A DNA stretch of 64,000 bases, from NCBI GenBank assembly GCA_023412495.1, contig JAEYNP010000097.1, forward strand, positions 117,338 to 181,337. The letters are read 5' to 3'. Shown piece after piece: positions 1-9,341 of the stretch (within the stretch, counting starts at the first letter, position 1; each line of letters begins with the position of its first letter). The notes under the pieces were generated by a model. That model had not been told where the DNA came from. It ran no database searches and was given only the letters and a program-made list of their open reading frames with translations. This DNA comes from Pseudomonadota bacterium. Lineage in GTDB: Bacteria; Desulfobacterota; Desulfobulbia; Desulfobulbales; Desulfocapsaceae. The position numbers and the translations under genes are program-made.

Positions 1-680
1 CCACTCTGGCCGCCATGGCAAAGATTCGAGTGGGTGGTGTTGGCCTGCCAAGCCCCGTGCACCAACCTGGGTTTTAACTCATTCTCCGTGGCCCGACGCA
101 TCAGCAGACCGACCGAACCGGAGCCTATGGTAAGCGAGGCAAAGGCCGGTTTGATGGTCTTCCGGTTAAGCGACCCATCCTCTGAGAGGGCGAACAGCGT
201 CGATTCCAACAGTTCCTCGGCTGTTTCACCGGAAACGATCAGGCCGTTCCGCACCTGTCCCAACTCGATCATATTGGCCAACATCACCATCCCGTCAAGA
301 AAACCGAGGCAGGCGTTTGAGATGTCAAAGATCATGACGCTCTTGGACAGGCCGAGTCTTTCATGGACGAAAGAGGCGGTGGCCGGCTCCATCATATCCC
401 GGGAAACTGAGGTGAAAATGAGACATTCCACCTCCTCCGGGGCAATCCCCGCCTTTGTCAGCACCTGACGACCGGCCAAGGTCGCGGCCTCGCTGGGCTT
501 GGTGCCCGGGGGCCACATCCGCCTTTGGCGGATGCCGCTCATCAATTCCAGGCGACCGGGCGGGAGACGCAGTCGCCGATAGACCTCGGCAAGCCGTTCT
601 TCGATCTGGTCAGAAGTGATTATCCGGGGAGGCAGCTCATAGCCAAAGGTGTCGAGACAAACGTGGGAGTATTGAAGCAT
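1..680 (-). CDS. OleA-like 3-oxoacyl-ACP synthase III family protein (3' end outside window)
   Basis: Reading leftward from ATG at 680, an open frame of about 226 codons runs off the window edge. It belongs to the thiolase/KAS III superfamily and resembles OleA, the enzyme that condenses two fatty acyl-CoAs head to head in long-chain olefin synthesis. The nucleophile is Cys124 in SNACLGF, with Glu98 in the MMEPAT motif 26 residues earlier, the same spacing as OleA Glu117/Cys143. The GIRQRRMW, TSVSRD and SGETAEELLEST stretches also fit OleA better than FabH. The catalytic His and Asn would lie beyond the edge. OleB/C/D cannot be seen. There is no strong ribosome-binding site, so the start is provisional. 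A FabH-like role remains possible. Confidence 0.82.
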   Translation of the reverse strand, partial: MLQYSHVCLDTFGYELPPRIITSDQIEERLAEVYRRLRLPPGRLELMSGIRQRRMWPPGTKPSEAATLAGRQVLTKAGIAPEEVECLIFTSVSRDMMEPATASFVHERLGLSKSVMIFDISNACLGFLDGMVMLANMIELGQVRNGLIVSGETAEELLESTLFALSEDGSLNRKTIKPAFASLTIGSGSVGLLMRRATENELKPRLVHGAWQANTTHSNLCHGGQS

Positions 681-834
681 ACGAAAACATTTTGAGCCCC
701 ATCCATAGCTGCTGGGGCTGAAAAACATCCTTGAATTTGAAAATCGGAACTTTTTCCTGATTACGTGGGGAGCGACTTCATCTTGGGATCAAGCCATATC
801 CATAGGCCGAAAATGACGGTTTTACCCGCAATCA

Positions 835-2532
835 TTAAACTTTTACGCATTCCTCCAGATGTCTGAGGATCTTGTCCTGGGTCAGCGGCCGCGCCAGATA
901 GGCATCAAAGCCGGAATCTTTCACAGTATCGAGATCGTTTTCCTCGCCCACCCCGAGAATGAATGCCCGCTGTCCCGAGTACTCCTCCAGTTGACGGAGG
1001 ATCTTCGCGGCCTTGAGGCTTTCCAGCTGCGGGGTCGAGATATCAAGGAGAATGAGGTCGAAATGGGAAAGGGAGGCCTCATACATGGCCGACCTTCTGG
1101 TCTCGGCAATGGTGACCTGCCAGCCGGCCTCGATGAGGGTGCGAAGGACTATTCCCTGACTTACCGGGTCGCCGTCAACCACCAGGGCCCGTCGTGTAAG
1201 AAATTTCGCCAGGACCTCGATCAGCTGGCTCCTTTCGAGCGGCTTCGGCAGATAATCGTCCATGCCGGCCTGCAGACATTTTTCCCGGTCCCCGGGCATC
1301 GCCTGGGCGGTCAGGGCAATGATGTCGAGATGACCGCCATGTTTGCGCTCGTGCTTCCTGATGGCACGAGTGGCCTCGAGGCCGTCCATGCCCTCCATCT
1401 GCACATCCATGAGCACTAACTGATATTTGCCGCTGCACGCCTCCATCACGGCCTCCCTGCCGTTATCCACCGATGTGACCTCCACGCCAAGCTGGGTGAG
1501 AATCGTCTCGATCAACACCCGGTTTATATATTCGTCTTCGGCGAGGAGAATTTTGGCGCCTTTCAGCTCATAAGTCACATTTTCGACAATGTTTTCAATA
1601 GTGCTGGAAGTCTTTTCCTCAAGCGTGGAAAAGTCGGCAACCTCCTTGAATGGAAGGGCAAACCAGAAGGTCGAGCCGTCAGGCCCGCTCTCCAGGCCGA
1701 TCTCCCCGCCCATAAGCTTGACCAGCTGGGAAGAGACGGTGAGACCGAGTCCGGTGGTACCGACCGACAGGGGCATCGAGGCGACATGGCCGTTCGGTCG
1801 ATGCTTGAAGTACTGGGAAATGAGTTCCAGTTTCTCGGGGGCGATGCCGCAGCCGGTATCGCTCACGCTGAATTTCAGCAACAGTGTATTGCCGGCCGTA
1901 TAACCACTATTTTCGATCTTGATGGCAACGGCGCCTTTATCCGTATACTTGATGCCGTTGTTGACCAGGTTGGTGAGGATCTGCACCAGACGATTCGGGT
2001 CGCCATGGACGTAGGCGGGAACATCGGGATCGATGGTGCAGGTGAGTTCGAGATTCTTTTCCTTTGCGGCCTGATGCAGCACATAAAGGTCGTGGTCGAG
2101 GCTCTCCTTGAGATTGAAATCCTCGGGTTCGATCTCCAGCTCGCCGTTTTCTATCCGTGAGAAATCGAGCACCTCGTTGACGACCACCAGCAGGCGGTCA
2201 ACCGAGGAACCGACCATCTCCAGGTACAATCGTTGATCGGGAGACAGTTCGGTCTCAAGGACCAGATTGGTCATGCCGATGATCCCGTTCATGGACGAAC
2301 GGATTTCATGGCTGACATTCTCAAGAAAAACGCTCTTTACCCGGCTGGCCATCTGCGCCTTTGCCAGGCCTGATTCACAGGTGCTCCGTTCCATCACCTC
2401 CCTTTCGGCCCTCTTGCCGCTGATGATGGCCTGCACCGCCCGCTTTTTCAGCAGATCGTTGATCTTCTTCTGCCTTTCCAGCTCTTTCTGCAAATCTTCA
2501 ACCTGTTGTTGAAGAATATCGATATCCGTCAC
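835..2532 (-). CDS. Hybrid sensor histidine kinase with two receiver domains
   Basis: Soluble signalling kinase of about 565 residues. An N-terminal coiled coil (residues 1-65) leads straight into HisKA (phospho-acceptor His75 in NVSHEIRSSMNG) and a HATPase domain (N box LVNNGIKYTD, G boxes DTGCGIAP and GTTGLGL). Two receiver domains follow. The first is complete (AEDE acidic pair, Asp in LMDVQM, Lys in LPKPL). The second keeps the acidic pair (VVDGD) and the Asp in LLDIS but has Arg in place of the conserved Lys (LARPL), so it may be impaired. No sensor domain or membrane segment is visible, so input must come through the coiled coil or a partner. I chose the GTG at 2532 because GGGGAG lies 5 bases upstream; an in-frame upstream start would add 8 residues. 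It is separated from its neighbours and probably monocistronic. Confidence 0.88.
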   Translation of the reverse strand: MTDIDILQQQVEDLQKELERQKKINDLLKKRAVQAIISGKRAEREVMERSTCESGLAKAQMASRVKSVFLENVSHEIRSSMNGIIGMTNLVLETELSPDQRLYLEMVGSSVDRLLVVVNEVLDFSRIENGELEIEPEDFNLKESLDHDLYVLHQAAKEKNLELTCTIDPDVPAYVHGDPNRLVQILTNLVNNGIKYTDKGAVAIKIENSGYTAGNTLLLKFSVSDTGCGIAPEKLELISQYFKHRPNGHVASMPLSVGTTGLGLTVSSQLVKLMGGEIGLESGPDGSTFWFALPFKEVADFSTLEEKTSSTIENIVENVTYELKGAKILLAEDEYINRVLIETILTQLGVEVTSVDNGREAVMEACSGKYQLVLMDVQMEGMDGLEATRAIRKHERKHGGHLDIIALTAQAMPGDREKCLQAGMDDYLPKPLERSQLIEVLAKFLTRRALVVDGDPVSQGIVLRTLIEAGWQVTIAETRRSAMYEASLSHFDLILLDISTPQLESLKAAKILRQLEEYSGQRAFILGVGEENDLDTVKDSGFDAYLARPLTQDKILRHLEECVKV

Positions 2533-2657
2533 GTGTTCTCCCCATCGTTTGCGCATTCAGGATTCGTTTTTTGTGCGACTTGAAGACATATAATATCACG
2601 ATCAAAGGCCAATGGAAATATTTACAAAAACGAATAAAGGCCTGGAAAAGGTTCCTC

Positions 2658-4826
2658 CTACCGTTTGTGTCGAAATTCCCAACAATGATGGATTCTAGGG
2701 TTGCGTGAAAAGTCATAAGCCAGGGATTCGCGGGAAATGTCCGCAACCTGGAAAACTTCCCCAAGATCGTCGTCGAGTTTGAATCGCCGGTAGTTGGTGG
2801 AGAAGATCAAAACGCCCTCCCGGGCAAGACAAGACATGGCTTTTCTGAGAAGGACCCCATGGTCCCGTTGGACATCGAAGACTCTTTTCTCCTTCTTGGT
2901 GTTGGAGAAGGTGGGGGGGTCGACAAAGATCATATCGAAGGTGGATTTGCACGTCTCCAGCCAGGCCAGACAGTCAGCTTGCTCCAATAGGTTATTAATT
3001 TCCCCCAGTCCGTTGATGGCAAAATTCATTCTCGCCCAGTGCAGGTAAGTGGCGGAAAGATCGACTGTCACAGTGCCGACTGCACCTCCCAGGGCCGCAT
3101 GAACAGTAGCCGTCCCGGTATAACCGAAAAGGTTGAGGAAGCGTTTGCCGAGAGCCATCCTGGAAATACGCTCACGCACCGGCCGATGATCGAGGAAGAG
3201 ACCTGTATCGAGATAGTCGGTGAAATTAACGAGGAAAGTGCAATCCCCCTCCCGTACTTCATGCATCCTGCCATGGTTCCCCTTCTTCTCGTACTGTTTT
3301 TTCCCTTTCTGGCGTTCCCTGGTTTTCAGGAATACCCGGTCTGATCGCATCCCCAGGACATCCTTGACTGTCCTGACTCCTTCGGCAAATCTGGCCTCCG
3401 CCACACCCGGATCCACTGTCTTCGGCGGAGCGTACTCCTGGATGTGGGCCCATTTGCCATAGAGGTCGACGCTGAGGTTGTATTCCGGCAGGTCCCGGTC
3501 ATAGATCCGGAAACAGGTAATTCCCTCCCGCTTTGCCCACTTGAGGACCTGTTTGAGATTCTTGCGAAGCCTGTTGCCAAGGGCGCTGTCCGATTGATCT
3601 TCCTCTTTGGCCTTCGGCTGCCACTGAAATTCCTGCACCACCTCCCGCGTCACTTCGCCGACCAGCAGCCGACATGGTATCGGGCCGTTGAAGAGGCGGT
3701 ACTTTGCCTGCCAGGGCAGGCCGAAACTGTCGGTCAACTCCGGATTGGAGAGAAAAACTCCGGTCTTCCAGCCGGCAAATCGCCGGCGCAGAATACGTCC
3801 GTAGCCTCGATACAACTGCGCAACCAGTTCCTTTTCCGAGAGCCGTTCGCCGTACGGTGGATTGACAAGCAGCATGCCCGGATCGCCGGGCGGCGGTTCA
3901 AGAGTGGCGAGTTCCGCTCGTTGAACCTTTATGTGCCGCTCGAGCCCGGCCCGCTCAATGTTTTTCCTGGCAGCGGCGACTGCTGCCGGGTCGCAGTCGA
4001 AGCCAATGAAAAGTGGCCATTTCTTCCCGCTCCCCTGCTCCTCTCGGTCGAGGGCCTCGGTGACCAGCGAGCGCCACAGCTCTTGGTCATGGCCAAGCCA
4101 GCCCATGAAACCGAAGTAGCGGCGCGATAAACCGGGGGCGGAATCGCCGTACATCATGGCTGCCTCGATGAGCAGGGTCCCGGTGCCGCACATCGGGTCG
4201 ATGAGAGTCACCGGCTCCTGCGGCCAACCGCTGAGTGCGACTATGGCCGCACCAAGAGTTTCCTTCAAAGGGGCCTTTCCCGCCATGTCCCGATACCCCC
4301 GGCGGTGCAGGCTTTCCCCGGACAGATCAAGGGAGACGGCGGCTGCATTTTTTTCGACATGGAGATGAATCTGCACCCCCGGGCGTTCGGGTTGTACCGA
4401 GGGTCTTTTGCCAGTCATTTGCCGAAAATGGTCTGCTATTGCATCCTTTACCTTCAGCGCCGCGTATTGATTGTGGGTGAGCACTGCATCTCCGGATAAG
4501 GTACAGCTTACTGCAAATGTGGTTTCCTCGGTGAGATGCTCATGCCAGGCGATGGTCCGTGCACTGGAATACAGCTCCGCCTCGTCATTTATCAAAAACC
4601 GGCCAAGTTCCAGGTATACCCGGGATGCGAATCGCGACCAGAGGCAGCAGCGATATGCGGAAGAAAGATTTCCCCGCCAGCGCACTGCGCCGGAGCCGGA
4701 GTGTATCTCCTCACCCCCGGAATTCTCGATTTCCTCCCTGACCAGGATTTCGAGTCCTGCCGCGCATCCGGATATCAGATCATACATCTTCTCCGGTTCG
4801 TTATGAGCAACCATGCTCTCGTCCAT
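2658..4826 (-). CDS. rlmL: Bifunctional 23S rRNA guanine methyltransferase RlmKL
   Basis: Fused enzyme expected to make m2G2445 and m7G2069 (E. coli numbering) in 23S rRNA. The order is THUMP RNA-binding domain (about residues 30-150), UPF0020 methyltransferase with SAM site DPMCGTGTLLIEAA and catalytic NPPYGERL, then a second Rossmann methyltransferase (RlmK part) with LNLFGYTGTATVHAA and VDPPTFSNTKK. About 722 residues, close to the ~700 of E. coli RlmL. The ATG at 4826 is preceded by AAGGAGAGG; an upstream ATG at 4853 lacks such a site. Transcribed away from pal with a 199-bp intergenic region between them. Confidence 0.95.
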   Translation of the reverse strand: MDESMVAHNEPEKMYDLISGCAAGLEILVREEIENSGGEEIHSGSGAVRWRGNLSSAYRCCLWSRFASRVYLELGRFLINDEAELYSSARTIAWHEHLTEETTFAVSCTLSGDAVLTHNQYAALKVKDAIADHFRQMTGKRPSVQPERPGVQIHLHVEKNAAAVSLDLSGESLHRRGYRDMAGKAPLKETLGAAIVALSGWPQEPVTLIDPMCGTGTLLIEAAMMYGDSAPGLSRRYFGFMGWLGHDQELWRSLVTEALDREEQGSGKKWPLFIGFDCDPAAVAAARKNIERAGLERHIKVQRAELATLEPPPGDPGMLLVNPPYGERLSEKELVAQLYRGYGRILRRRFAGWKTGVFLSNPELTDSFGLPWQAKYRLFNGPIPCRLLVGEVTREVVQEFQWQPKAKEEDQSDSALGNRLRKNLKQVLKWAKREGITCFRIYDRDLPEYNLSVDLYGKWAHIQEYAPPKTVDPGVAEARFAEGVRTVKDVLGMRSDRVFLKTRERQKGKKQYEKKGNHGRMHEVREGDCTFLVNFTDYLDTGLFLDHRPVRERISRMALGKRFLNLFGYTGTATVHAALGGAVGTVTVDLSATYLHWARMNFAINGLGEINNLLEQADCLAWLETCKSTFDMIFVDPPTFSNTKKEKRVFDVQRDHGVLLRKAMSCLAREGVLIFSTNYRRFKLDDDLGEVFQVADISRESLAYDFSRNPRIHHCWEFRHKR

Positions 4827-4927
4827 TCCCTCTCCTTCGGGAAACAGGTTCATTTTCCACCGTCCTCGTGGTCGTTACCCCGCCTGCATACAGTGTTCGC
4901 GGACAAACCTTTCCTGACAGATTGTCC

Positions 4928-4955
4928 TTGACCTCTTTACCAATACGACTAAAGT
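4928..4955 (+). promoter_or_regulatory. Possible sigma-70 promoter for pal
   Basis: TTGACC and TAAAGT separated by 16 bases, about 70 bases before the pal start. A moderate match only; no experimental basis. Confidence 0.3.
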
Positions 4956-5025
4956 AGAGCTTGCACAATGGTACTTCACCAAAAACAAAGGCATTAGCTT
5001 CACAATATTATCCACAGGAGAATGT

Positions 5026-5631
5026 ATGAAAAAACGTTTTAATACAACTGTCACGCTGTCTGCCATCCTTTGCTCGCTGCTTCTCGTTGCCCCGGGTTGC
5101 AGCAAGAAAACCGTCGTTCCCCCCGAAACCACTGGGGATGCCTCGCAGATGGGTGGCCGGGATATCAAATATCCCGACGGTTACTCCGAGGACACTCTGC
5201 CGAGAACCGGCTCACTCGACGACAAGGTGCCCGGCGTGGGTTCCGAATTTGCCGCCGATTCACAATCCGACGAATACAAACGACTGCACGGCAGATGCTC
5301 TCCCGGTCTCTATCCGGTCTATTTCGACTTCGATCAATCCGGGGTCCGTTCCGATATGGCCCAGGTGCTGGAGCAGAACGCGGAATACCTGAAGACCATT
5401 CCGGGAAGAATAGTAATGATCGAAGGAAATACCGATGAACGGGGTACCAACGAATATAACCTTGCTCTCGGAGAAAGGCGCGCTCTCGCTGTCCAGCAGC
5501 ATCTCGCCACACTGGGCATCGATTCACAGATAATGCGCACCCTTTCCTATGGGGAGGAAAAGCCGTTGTTCCTCGGCCAGGACGAGGAGTCCTATAGTCT
5601 CAACAGACGAGCTGATTTCGTCGTCAAATAA
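5026..5631 (+). CDS. pal: Peptidoglycan-associated lipoprotein Pal
   Basis: Outer-membrane lipoprotein that tethers the envelope to peptidoglycan as part of the Tol-Pal system. Residues 1-24 are a lipoprotein signal ending in VAPGC, so Cys25 would be lipidated. The mature linker (about 26-90) is polar, followed by an OmpA-like domain (about 95-201) containing VYFDFDQSGVR, the peptidoglycan-contacting EGNTDERGTNEYN stretch and the LGERRALAVQ helix. Length (201 aa) is slightly above E. coli Pal (173 aa) because of the linker. AGGAG precedes the ATG. TolB and TolQRA are not adjacent; the gene stands alone with its own terminator at 5650-5684. Confidence 0.93.
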   Translation: MKKRFNTTVTLSAILCSLLLVAPGCSKKTVVPPETTGDASQMGGRDIKYPDGYSEDTLPRTGSLDDKVPGVGSEFAADSQSDEYKRLHGRCSPGLYPVYFDFDQSGVRSDMAQVLEQNAEYLKTIPGRIVMIEGNTDERGTNEYNLALGERRALAVQQHLATLGIDSQIMRTLSYGEEKPLFLGQDEESYSLNRRADFVVK

Positions 5632-5649
5632 GTCCTTACTTGCCCGGAT

Positions 5650-5684
5650 TTCGGCCTCGCTCTCCTGTCGAGGCCGAATTTTTT
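5650..5684 (+). terminator. Rho-independent terminator of pal
   Basis: A 10-bp GC-rich inverted repeat (TTCGGCCTCG / CGAGGCCGAA) with a 9-base loop is followed by six T residues. It lies 18 bp after the pal stop and touches the 3' end of the convergent cmk. Confidence 0.85.
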
Positions 5685-6373
5685 CAAGGCTCATCCTTTT
5701 CCCGGATTACCGCCAGAATTCTTTCCACTACTTCCTCGATGGAAATTTCCGTGGTATCGATCAGCAGGGCGTCTTCCGCCTGCCGAAGAGGGGCGACCAC
5801 CCGGCTTCGGTCCTGGTGGTCCCGTTCCAGCGTCATCGCCAGAATCTGTGCATGGTCGGCGTCGCTCCCCTTTCTCCTCATCTGTTCAACCCGGCGTCGG
5901 GCCCTTTCATCCGGGCGGGCGTCAAGATAGAACTTATATGCAGCGTCGGGAAAGACCACCGTGCCGGTATCACGGCCTTCGGCAACGATCCTTCCGGCCA
6001 CGCCATGATTCTGCTGGATCTTGGTGAGAAATTGCCTGACCTTTATATTGGCCGATACCCGTGAGGCGACCATCGCCATATCGGGGGTACGAATGGCGTC
6101 ACTCACGTCTTCGCCATTCATGATAACCCGCACATCGCTCTCCTCATCCGGAGCCGGAATGAGATCGAGCTTCAGGTTTTCCAGCGTTCGACCCACTTTG
6201 CCTGCATCTCCGAGGTCGACTCGCAAACGGGTAAGGTAGAGCCCGACGGCTCGATACATTGCGCCGGTATCGAGGTAGGTAAATCCTACAGCTAGAGCGA
6301 CTTTTCTGCTGACCGTCGATTTTCCGACACCTGAGGGGCCGTCAATGGTAATGATGTTTTTCTTTTCAGACAT
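5684..6373 (-). CDS. cmk: Cytidylate kinase
   Basis: Phosphorylates CMP and dCMP with ATP. The P-loop is at the N-terminus (ITIDGPSGVGKST) and the NMP-binding and lid regions follow (YLDTGAMYRAVGL, AEGRDTGTVVFPDA, DERARRR). About 229 residues, the usual bacterial size (225-230). Although the frame is open to 6475, the ATG at 6373 places the P-loop at the normal distance and overlaps the hisC stop (ATGTCTGA), indicating translational coupling. Last gene of the leftward operon. Confidence 0.95.
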   Translation of the reverse strand: MSEKKNIITIDGPSGVGKSTVSRKVALAVGFTYLDTGAMYRAVGLYLTRLRVDLGDAGKVGRTLENLKLDLIPAPDEESDVRVIMNGEDVSDAIRTPDMAMVASRVSANIKVRQFLTKIQQNHGVAGRIVAEGRDTGTVVFPDAAYKFYLDARPDERARRRVEQMRRKGSDADHAQILAMTLERDHQDRSRVVAPLRQAEDALLIDTTEISIEEVVERILAVIREKDEP

Positions 6374-7478
6374 AATGCAGTTCGGAGAGACATTCAGCAA
6401 GGAATTCAATAAGCCTTTTATTTTCTTCATCCGTCCCGACAGTGACGCGGATGAGACTATGAAATCCGTATGCACTCATGGAGCGAATGATCACCCCTTT
6501 CCTCAGCATGGTATCATAGAGTGCATCAGCGTCTCCAACCACGTCAATCAGAAAGAAATTGGCATGGGAGGGATAGGATTTGCACCCGAGTCCGGTAATC
6601 TCGGCACGCAGGTATTCCATCCCCTTTCTGGTCCGGAACACGGTATTGCGATAGTGATCCTCATCGGCTAAAGCGGCCAAGGCACCTACCTGGGCCATCT
6701 GGTTGATGTTGAACGGCTGACGGACCTTGTGCAAACAGGCAGCGATCTCCCGGGCCATCATGCCAAAACCGATCCTCAGGCCGGCCAGACCGTAGATCTT
6801 GGAAAACGTCCGCAAGAAGACAACAGGGCATCGTCCTTCCGCGTTGCGGATGAGCGAATAAACGTCGACTCGTAACTCCTCAGCCATAAAATCGACATAG
6901 GCTTCATCAAGAACGACAATGACCGTTTCAGGGATGTCACTCAGAAACTGGTACAACTCCACGGGAACAATGGCCGTGCCGGTGGGATTGTTCGGATTGT
7001 CGAGGAAGATCATCCGAGTCTTCGCCGAGATCCTCGTCCTGATGATACTAAGATCGTGCTGCATATCCTTGAGGGGCACGATATGGTTATTCCCGCCCTG
7101 CGCCTGGACGAACTTCTGGTACATGAGAAAGGAAGGATGGCTGGTGATTACCTCGTCCCCCTCAGTTACAAAGGCTTTGACCAGAAACTCAATGATTTCG
7201 CTGGAACCGTTTCCAAGTACAATTTCCGCCGTATCGAGCCCCATCCTCCCAGCGAGAGTCGTTACCAACCTGTAGCATGAAGCATCGGGATAACGGTGCA
7301 AGTTGAGCAGCTCGGCCCGGATAGCCCGCACAGCTTTTGGCGAAGGCCCCCAGGGATTCTCGTTGGAGGCGAGCTTTACCCCGTTCTTGACACCATATTG
7401 CCGTTCCAGTTCCTCCAGGGGTTTTCCCTGTGGGTATGGGGTGATCGAGGCAATGTTTCCAGGGATTTTTATTTTCAA
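6366..7478 (-). CDS. hisC: Histidinol-phosphate aminotransferase
   Basis: PLP-dependent class I/II aminotransferase that forms histidinol phosphate in histidine biosynthesis. About 370 residues. Visible markers: ASNENPWGPSP near the N-terminus, GNGSSEI phosphate-binding loop, LDNPNNPTGT, DEAYVDF, and the Schiff-base Lys in TFSKIYGLAGLRIG. The initiation codon is TTG at 7478 with GGGAGG a few bases upstream. It follows gatA by 15 bp and overlaps cmk. HisC paralogues can act on aromatic or other amino acids, and no other his gene is nearby, so substrate is inferred from the family. Confidence 0.9.
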   Translation of the reverse strand: MKIKIPGNIASITPYPQGKPLEELERQYGVKNGVKLASNENPWGPSPKAVRAIRAELLNLHRYPDASCYRLVTTLAGRMGLDTAEIVLGNGSSEIIEFLVKAFVTEGDEVITSHPSFLMYQKFVQAQGGNNHIVPLKDMQHDLSIIRTRISAKTRMIFLDNPNNPTGTAIVPVELYQFLSDIPETVIVVLDEAYVDFMAEELRVDVYSLIRNAEGRCPVVFLRTFSKIYGLAGLRIGFGMMAREIAACLHKVRQPFNINQMAQVGALAALADEDHYRNTVFRTRKGMEYLRAEITGLGCKSYPSHANFFLIDVVGDADALYDTMLRKGVIIRSMSAYGFHSLIRVTVGTDEENKRLIEFLAECLSELHYV

Positions 7479-7493
7479 AAAACCTCCCTGGAC

Positions 7494-8954
7494 TCAGTCT
7501 ATATCAAGCCTGCCGCAGGCAAGCTTCAGTTCCTGTTCCAGGTTGAAGCCCGCTCTCAGTAGAATCTCTTCACGAAAATGAGCCCCCTGAAGCTGTACGC
7601 CCACCGGCAGGCCTGAAGCGGTGTAACCGCCGGGCACAGACATGCCGGGAACCCCCGCCAGATTTGCAGAAATTGTCAATATATCAGACATATAGACGGC
7701 AAGCGGATCGTCGGTATTCTCGCCCATTCTCCAGGCCGCGGTGGGCGTGACCGGCGAGACGAGCAGGTCGCAGACCTCGAAGGCCTTTTTGAAGTCGTTG
7801 AGTATCAGTGTCCTGACCTGGGAAGCTTTTTTATAATAGGCATCGTAATATCCCGAGGAAAGCGCATAGGTTCCGATCAGGATCCGCCGCTTGACCTCGG
7901 CTCCAAACCCTTCCGAACGGCTCCTTTTATACATTTCGAGCAGGCTGTCTGCTTCGATATTGCGATAGCCGTAGTGAACGCCATCGTACCTGGCGAGATT
8001 GGAGCTCGCTTCCGAAGGAGCTATCAAATAATAGACGGCTACGCAATATTCAGTATGTGGAAGTGAGACCTCGATAATTTCAGCGCCCTGCCCCTTCAAT
8101 ACATCTATTGCATTACGGACGATGGCTTCCACTTCACGGTCAAGCCCGGCAGTGAAATACTCCCTTGGAACACCAACTCTTACTCCCTGCAGACCGGGGG
8201 TGAGCGAGGCGGTATAATCGGGAATATCCTGCCTGACCGAGGTGGAATCGAGCTTATCGTAGCCGCTGATGACGTTCATCATCAGGGCGCAGTCTTCAAC
8301 TGTCCGGCAGATCGGCCCCACCTGGTCAAGCGATGAAGCAAATGCCGCAAGACCGAAACGCGAGACCCGACCGTAGGTTGGCTTCAAGCCGACCACCCCG
8401 CACAGCGATGCCGGCTGGCGGATCGAGCCGCCGGTATCCGAACCCAGGGAGGCGAAACATTCATAAGCGGCAACCGATGCCGCCGAACCGCCTGATGAGC
8501 CGCCGGCCACATATCCCTTTTTCCAGGGGTTGCGGGGAACTCCAAAAGCGCAGGTTTCAGAGGTCGAACCCATGGCGAATTCGTCCATGGTAACCTTGCC
8601 GACAATAACCGCATCTTCCTTTTTTAATTTATCTACGACGGTGGCGTCATAGGGGGGAATATAATCTGCAAGAATCTTCGAACCACAGGTTGTTCTCATT
8701 CCTTTGGTGGACAACAGATCCTTGATGGACAAGGGGATGCCGCACAATTTCCCAGCTCTCCCGGCCTTTCGCTTGCGGTCGGCTGCCTCTGCCTGACGCA
8801 GAGCCCCTTCCCTGTCTACAGTTATGAAGGCACCAATATCCCCATCAATTTCGTCAATGCGGTCGAGACAACTTCTGGTGAGCTCGACGGCGGACAAGTC
8901 CTTCTTATCCAGCATCGCCAGGGCCTGGGCGATATTCATTTCAAACGGTTTCAT
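7494..8954 (-). CDS. gatA: Asp-tRNA(Asn)/Glu-tRNA(Gln) amidotransferase subunit A
   Basis: Amidase-signature subunit of GatCAB, which hydrolyses glutamine and channels ammonia to convert Glu-tRNA(Gln) and/or Asp-tRNA(Asn) to the amide forms. 486 residues, typical length. The Ser-cisSer-Lys triad is complete: Lys78 (SIKDLLS), Ser153 (GGSSGGSAAS) and Ser177 (GSDTGGSIRQPAS). GAGG lies upstream of the ATG. gatC is 102 bp upstream on the same strand; gatB is unlinked, at 31.9 kb. Confidence 0.96.
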   Translation of the reverse strand: MKPFEMNIAQALAMLDKKDLSAVELTRSCLDRIDEIDGDIGAFITVDREGALRQAEAADRKRKAGRAGKLCGIPLSIKDLLSTKGMRTTCGSKILADYIPPYDATVVDKLKKEDAVIVGKVTMDEFAMGSTSETCAFGVPRNPWKKGYVAGGSSGGSAASVAAYECFASLGSDTGGSIRQPASLCGVVGLKPTYGRVSRFGLAAFASSLDQVGPICRTVEDCALMMNVISGYDKLDSTSVRQDIPDYTASLTPGLQGVRVGVPREYFTAGLDREVEAIVRNAIDVLKGQGAEIIEVSLPHTEYCVAVYYLIAPSEASSNLARYDGVHYGYRNIEADSLLEMYKRSRSEGFGAEVKRRILIGTYALSSGYYDAYYKKASQVRTLILNDFKKAFEVCDLLVSPVTPTAAWRMGENTDDPLAVYMSDILTISANLAGVPGMSVPGGYTASGLPVGVQLQGAHFREEILLRAGFNLEQELKLACGRLDID

Positions 8955-9056
8955 GCATACCTCAGAAAAGGGCGGGAATTAACCCCTGAACAATCTTTTA
9001 AGGCTGTCTGTATAACGGGACTTCTTGTTCAGCCGTCCCGGCAGTTTGGAGGTGTA

Positions 9057-9341
9057 TTAAATGATTCTCGGAACCTGAAAAGTCTCTCCGTCCTGCCTCG
9101 CACAATTCCCCAAGGCTTCCTTCCTGGGCAGGGACTCGCGCACCTCATCCTCCCGAAAGGCATTGCTAACGGAAAAAACATGGGACGTAGGCGGAATATC
9201 GGCGGTATCCAACTCGTTGAGTTTATCGAAATAGGAGAGGATATTGTCCAACTGTCCGGTCATCTTCTCAAGTTCCTCGTCGGAAAGGGTCAGCCTTGCC
9301 AGATGGGAAACGTAGAGAACTTCTTTCTTTGAAATTTTCAT
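9057..9341 (-). CDS. gatC: Asp-tRNA(Asn)/Glu-tRNA(Gln) amidotransferase subunit C
   Basis: Small subunit (94 aa) that wraps around and stabilises GatA. The N-terminal KEVLYVSHLARLTLSDEE pattern, the LDNILSYFDKLNELDT segment and the C-terminal LPRKEALGNCARQDGETFQVPRII are family hallmarks. Its ATG overlaps the stop codon of the upstream HD-GYP regulator (ATGA), so translation of the two is probably coupled. Confidence 0.94.
   Translation of the reverse strand: MKISKKEVLYVSHLARLTLSDEELEKMTGQLDNILSYFDKLNELDTADIPPTSHVFSVSNAFREDEVRESLPRKEALGNCARQDGETFQVPRII

Noticed and set aside
34..468. Plus-strand open frame of 144 codons over the left end
   Set aside because: The minus-strand frame here encodes a recognisable OleA-like enzyme with catalytic motifs; the plus frame shows no family pattern.
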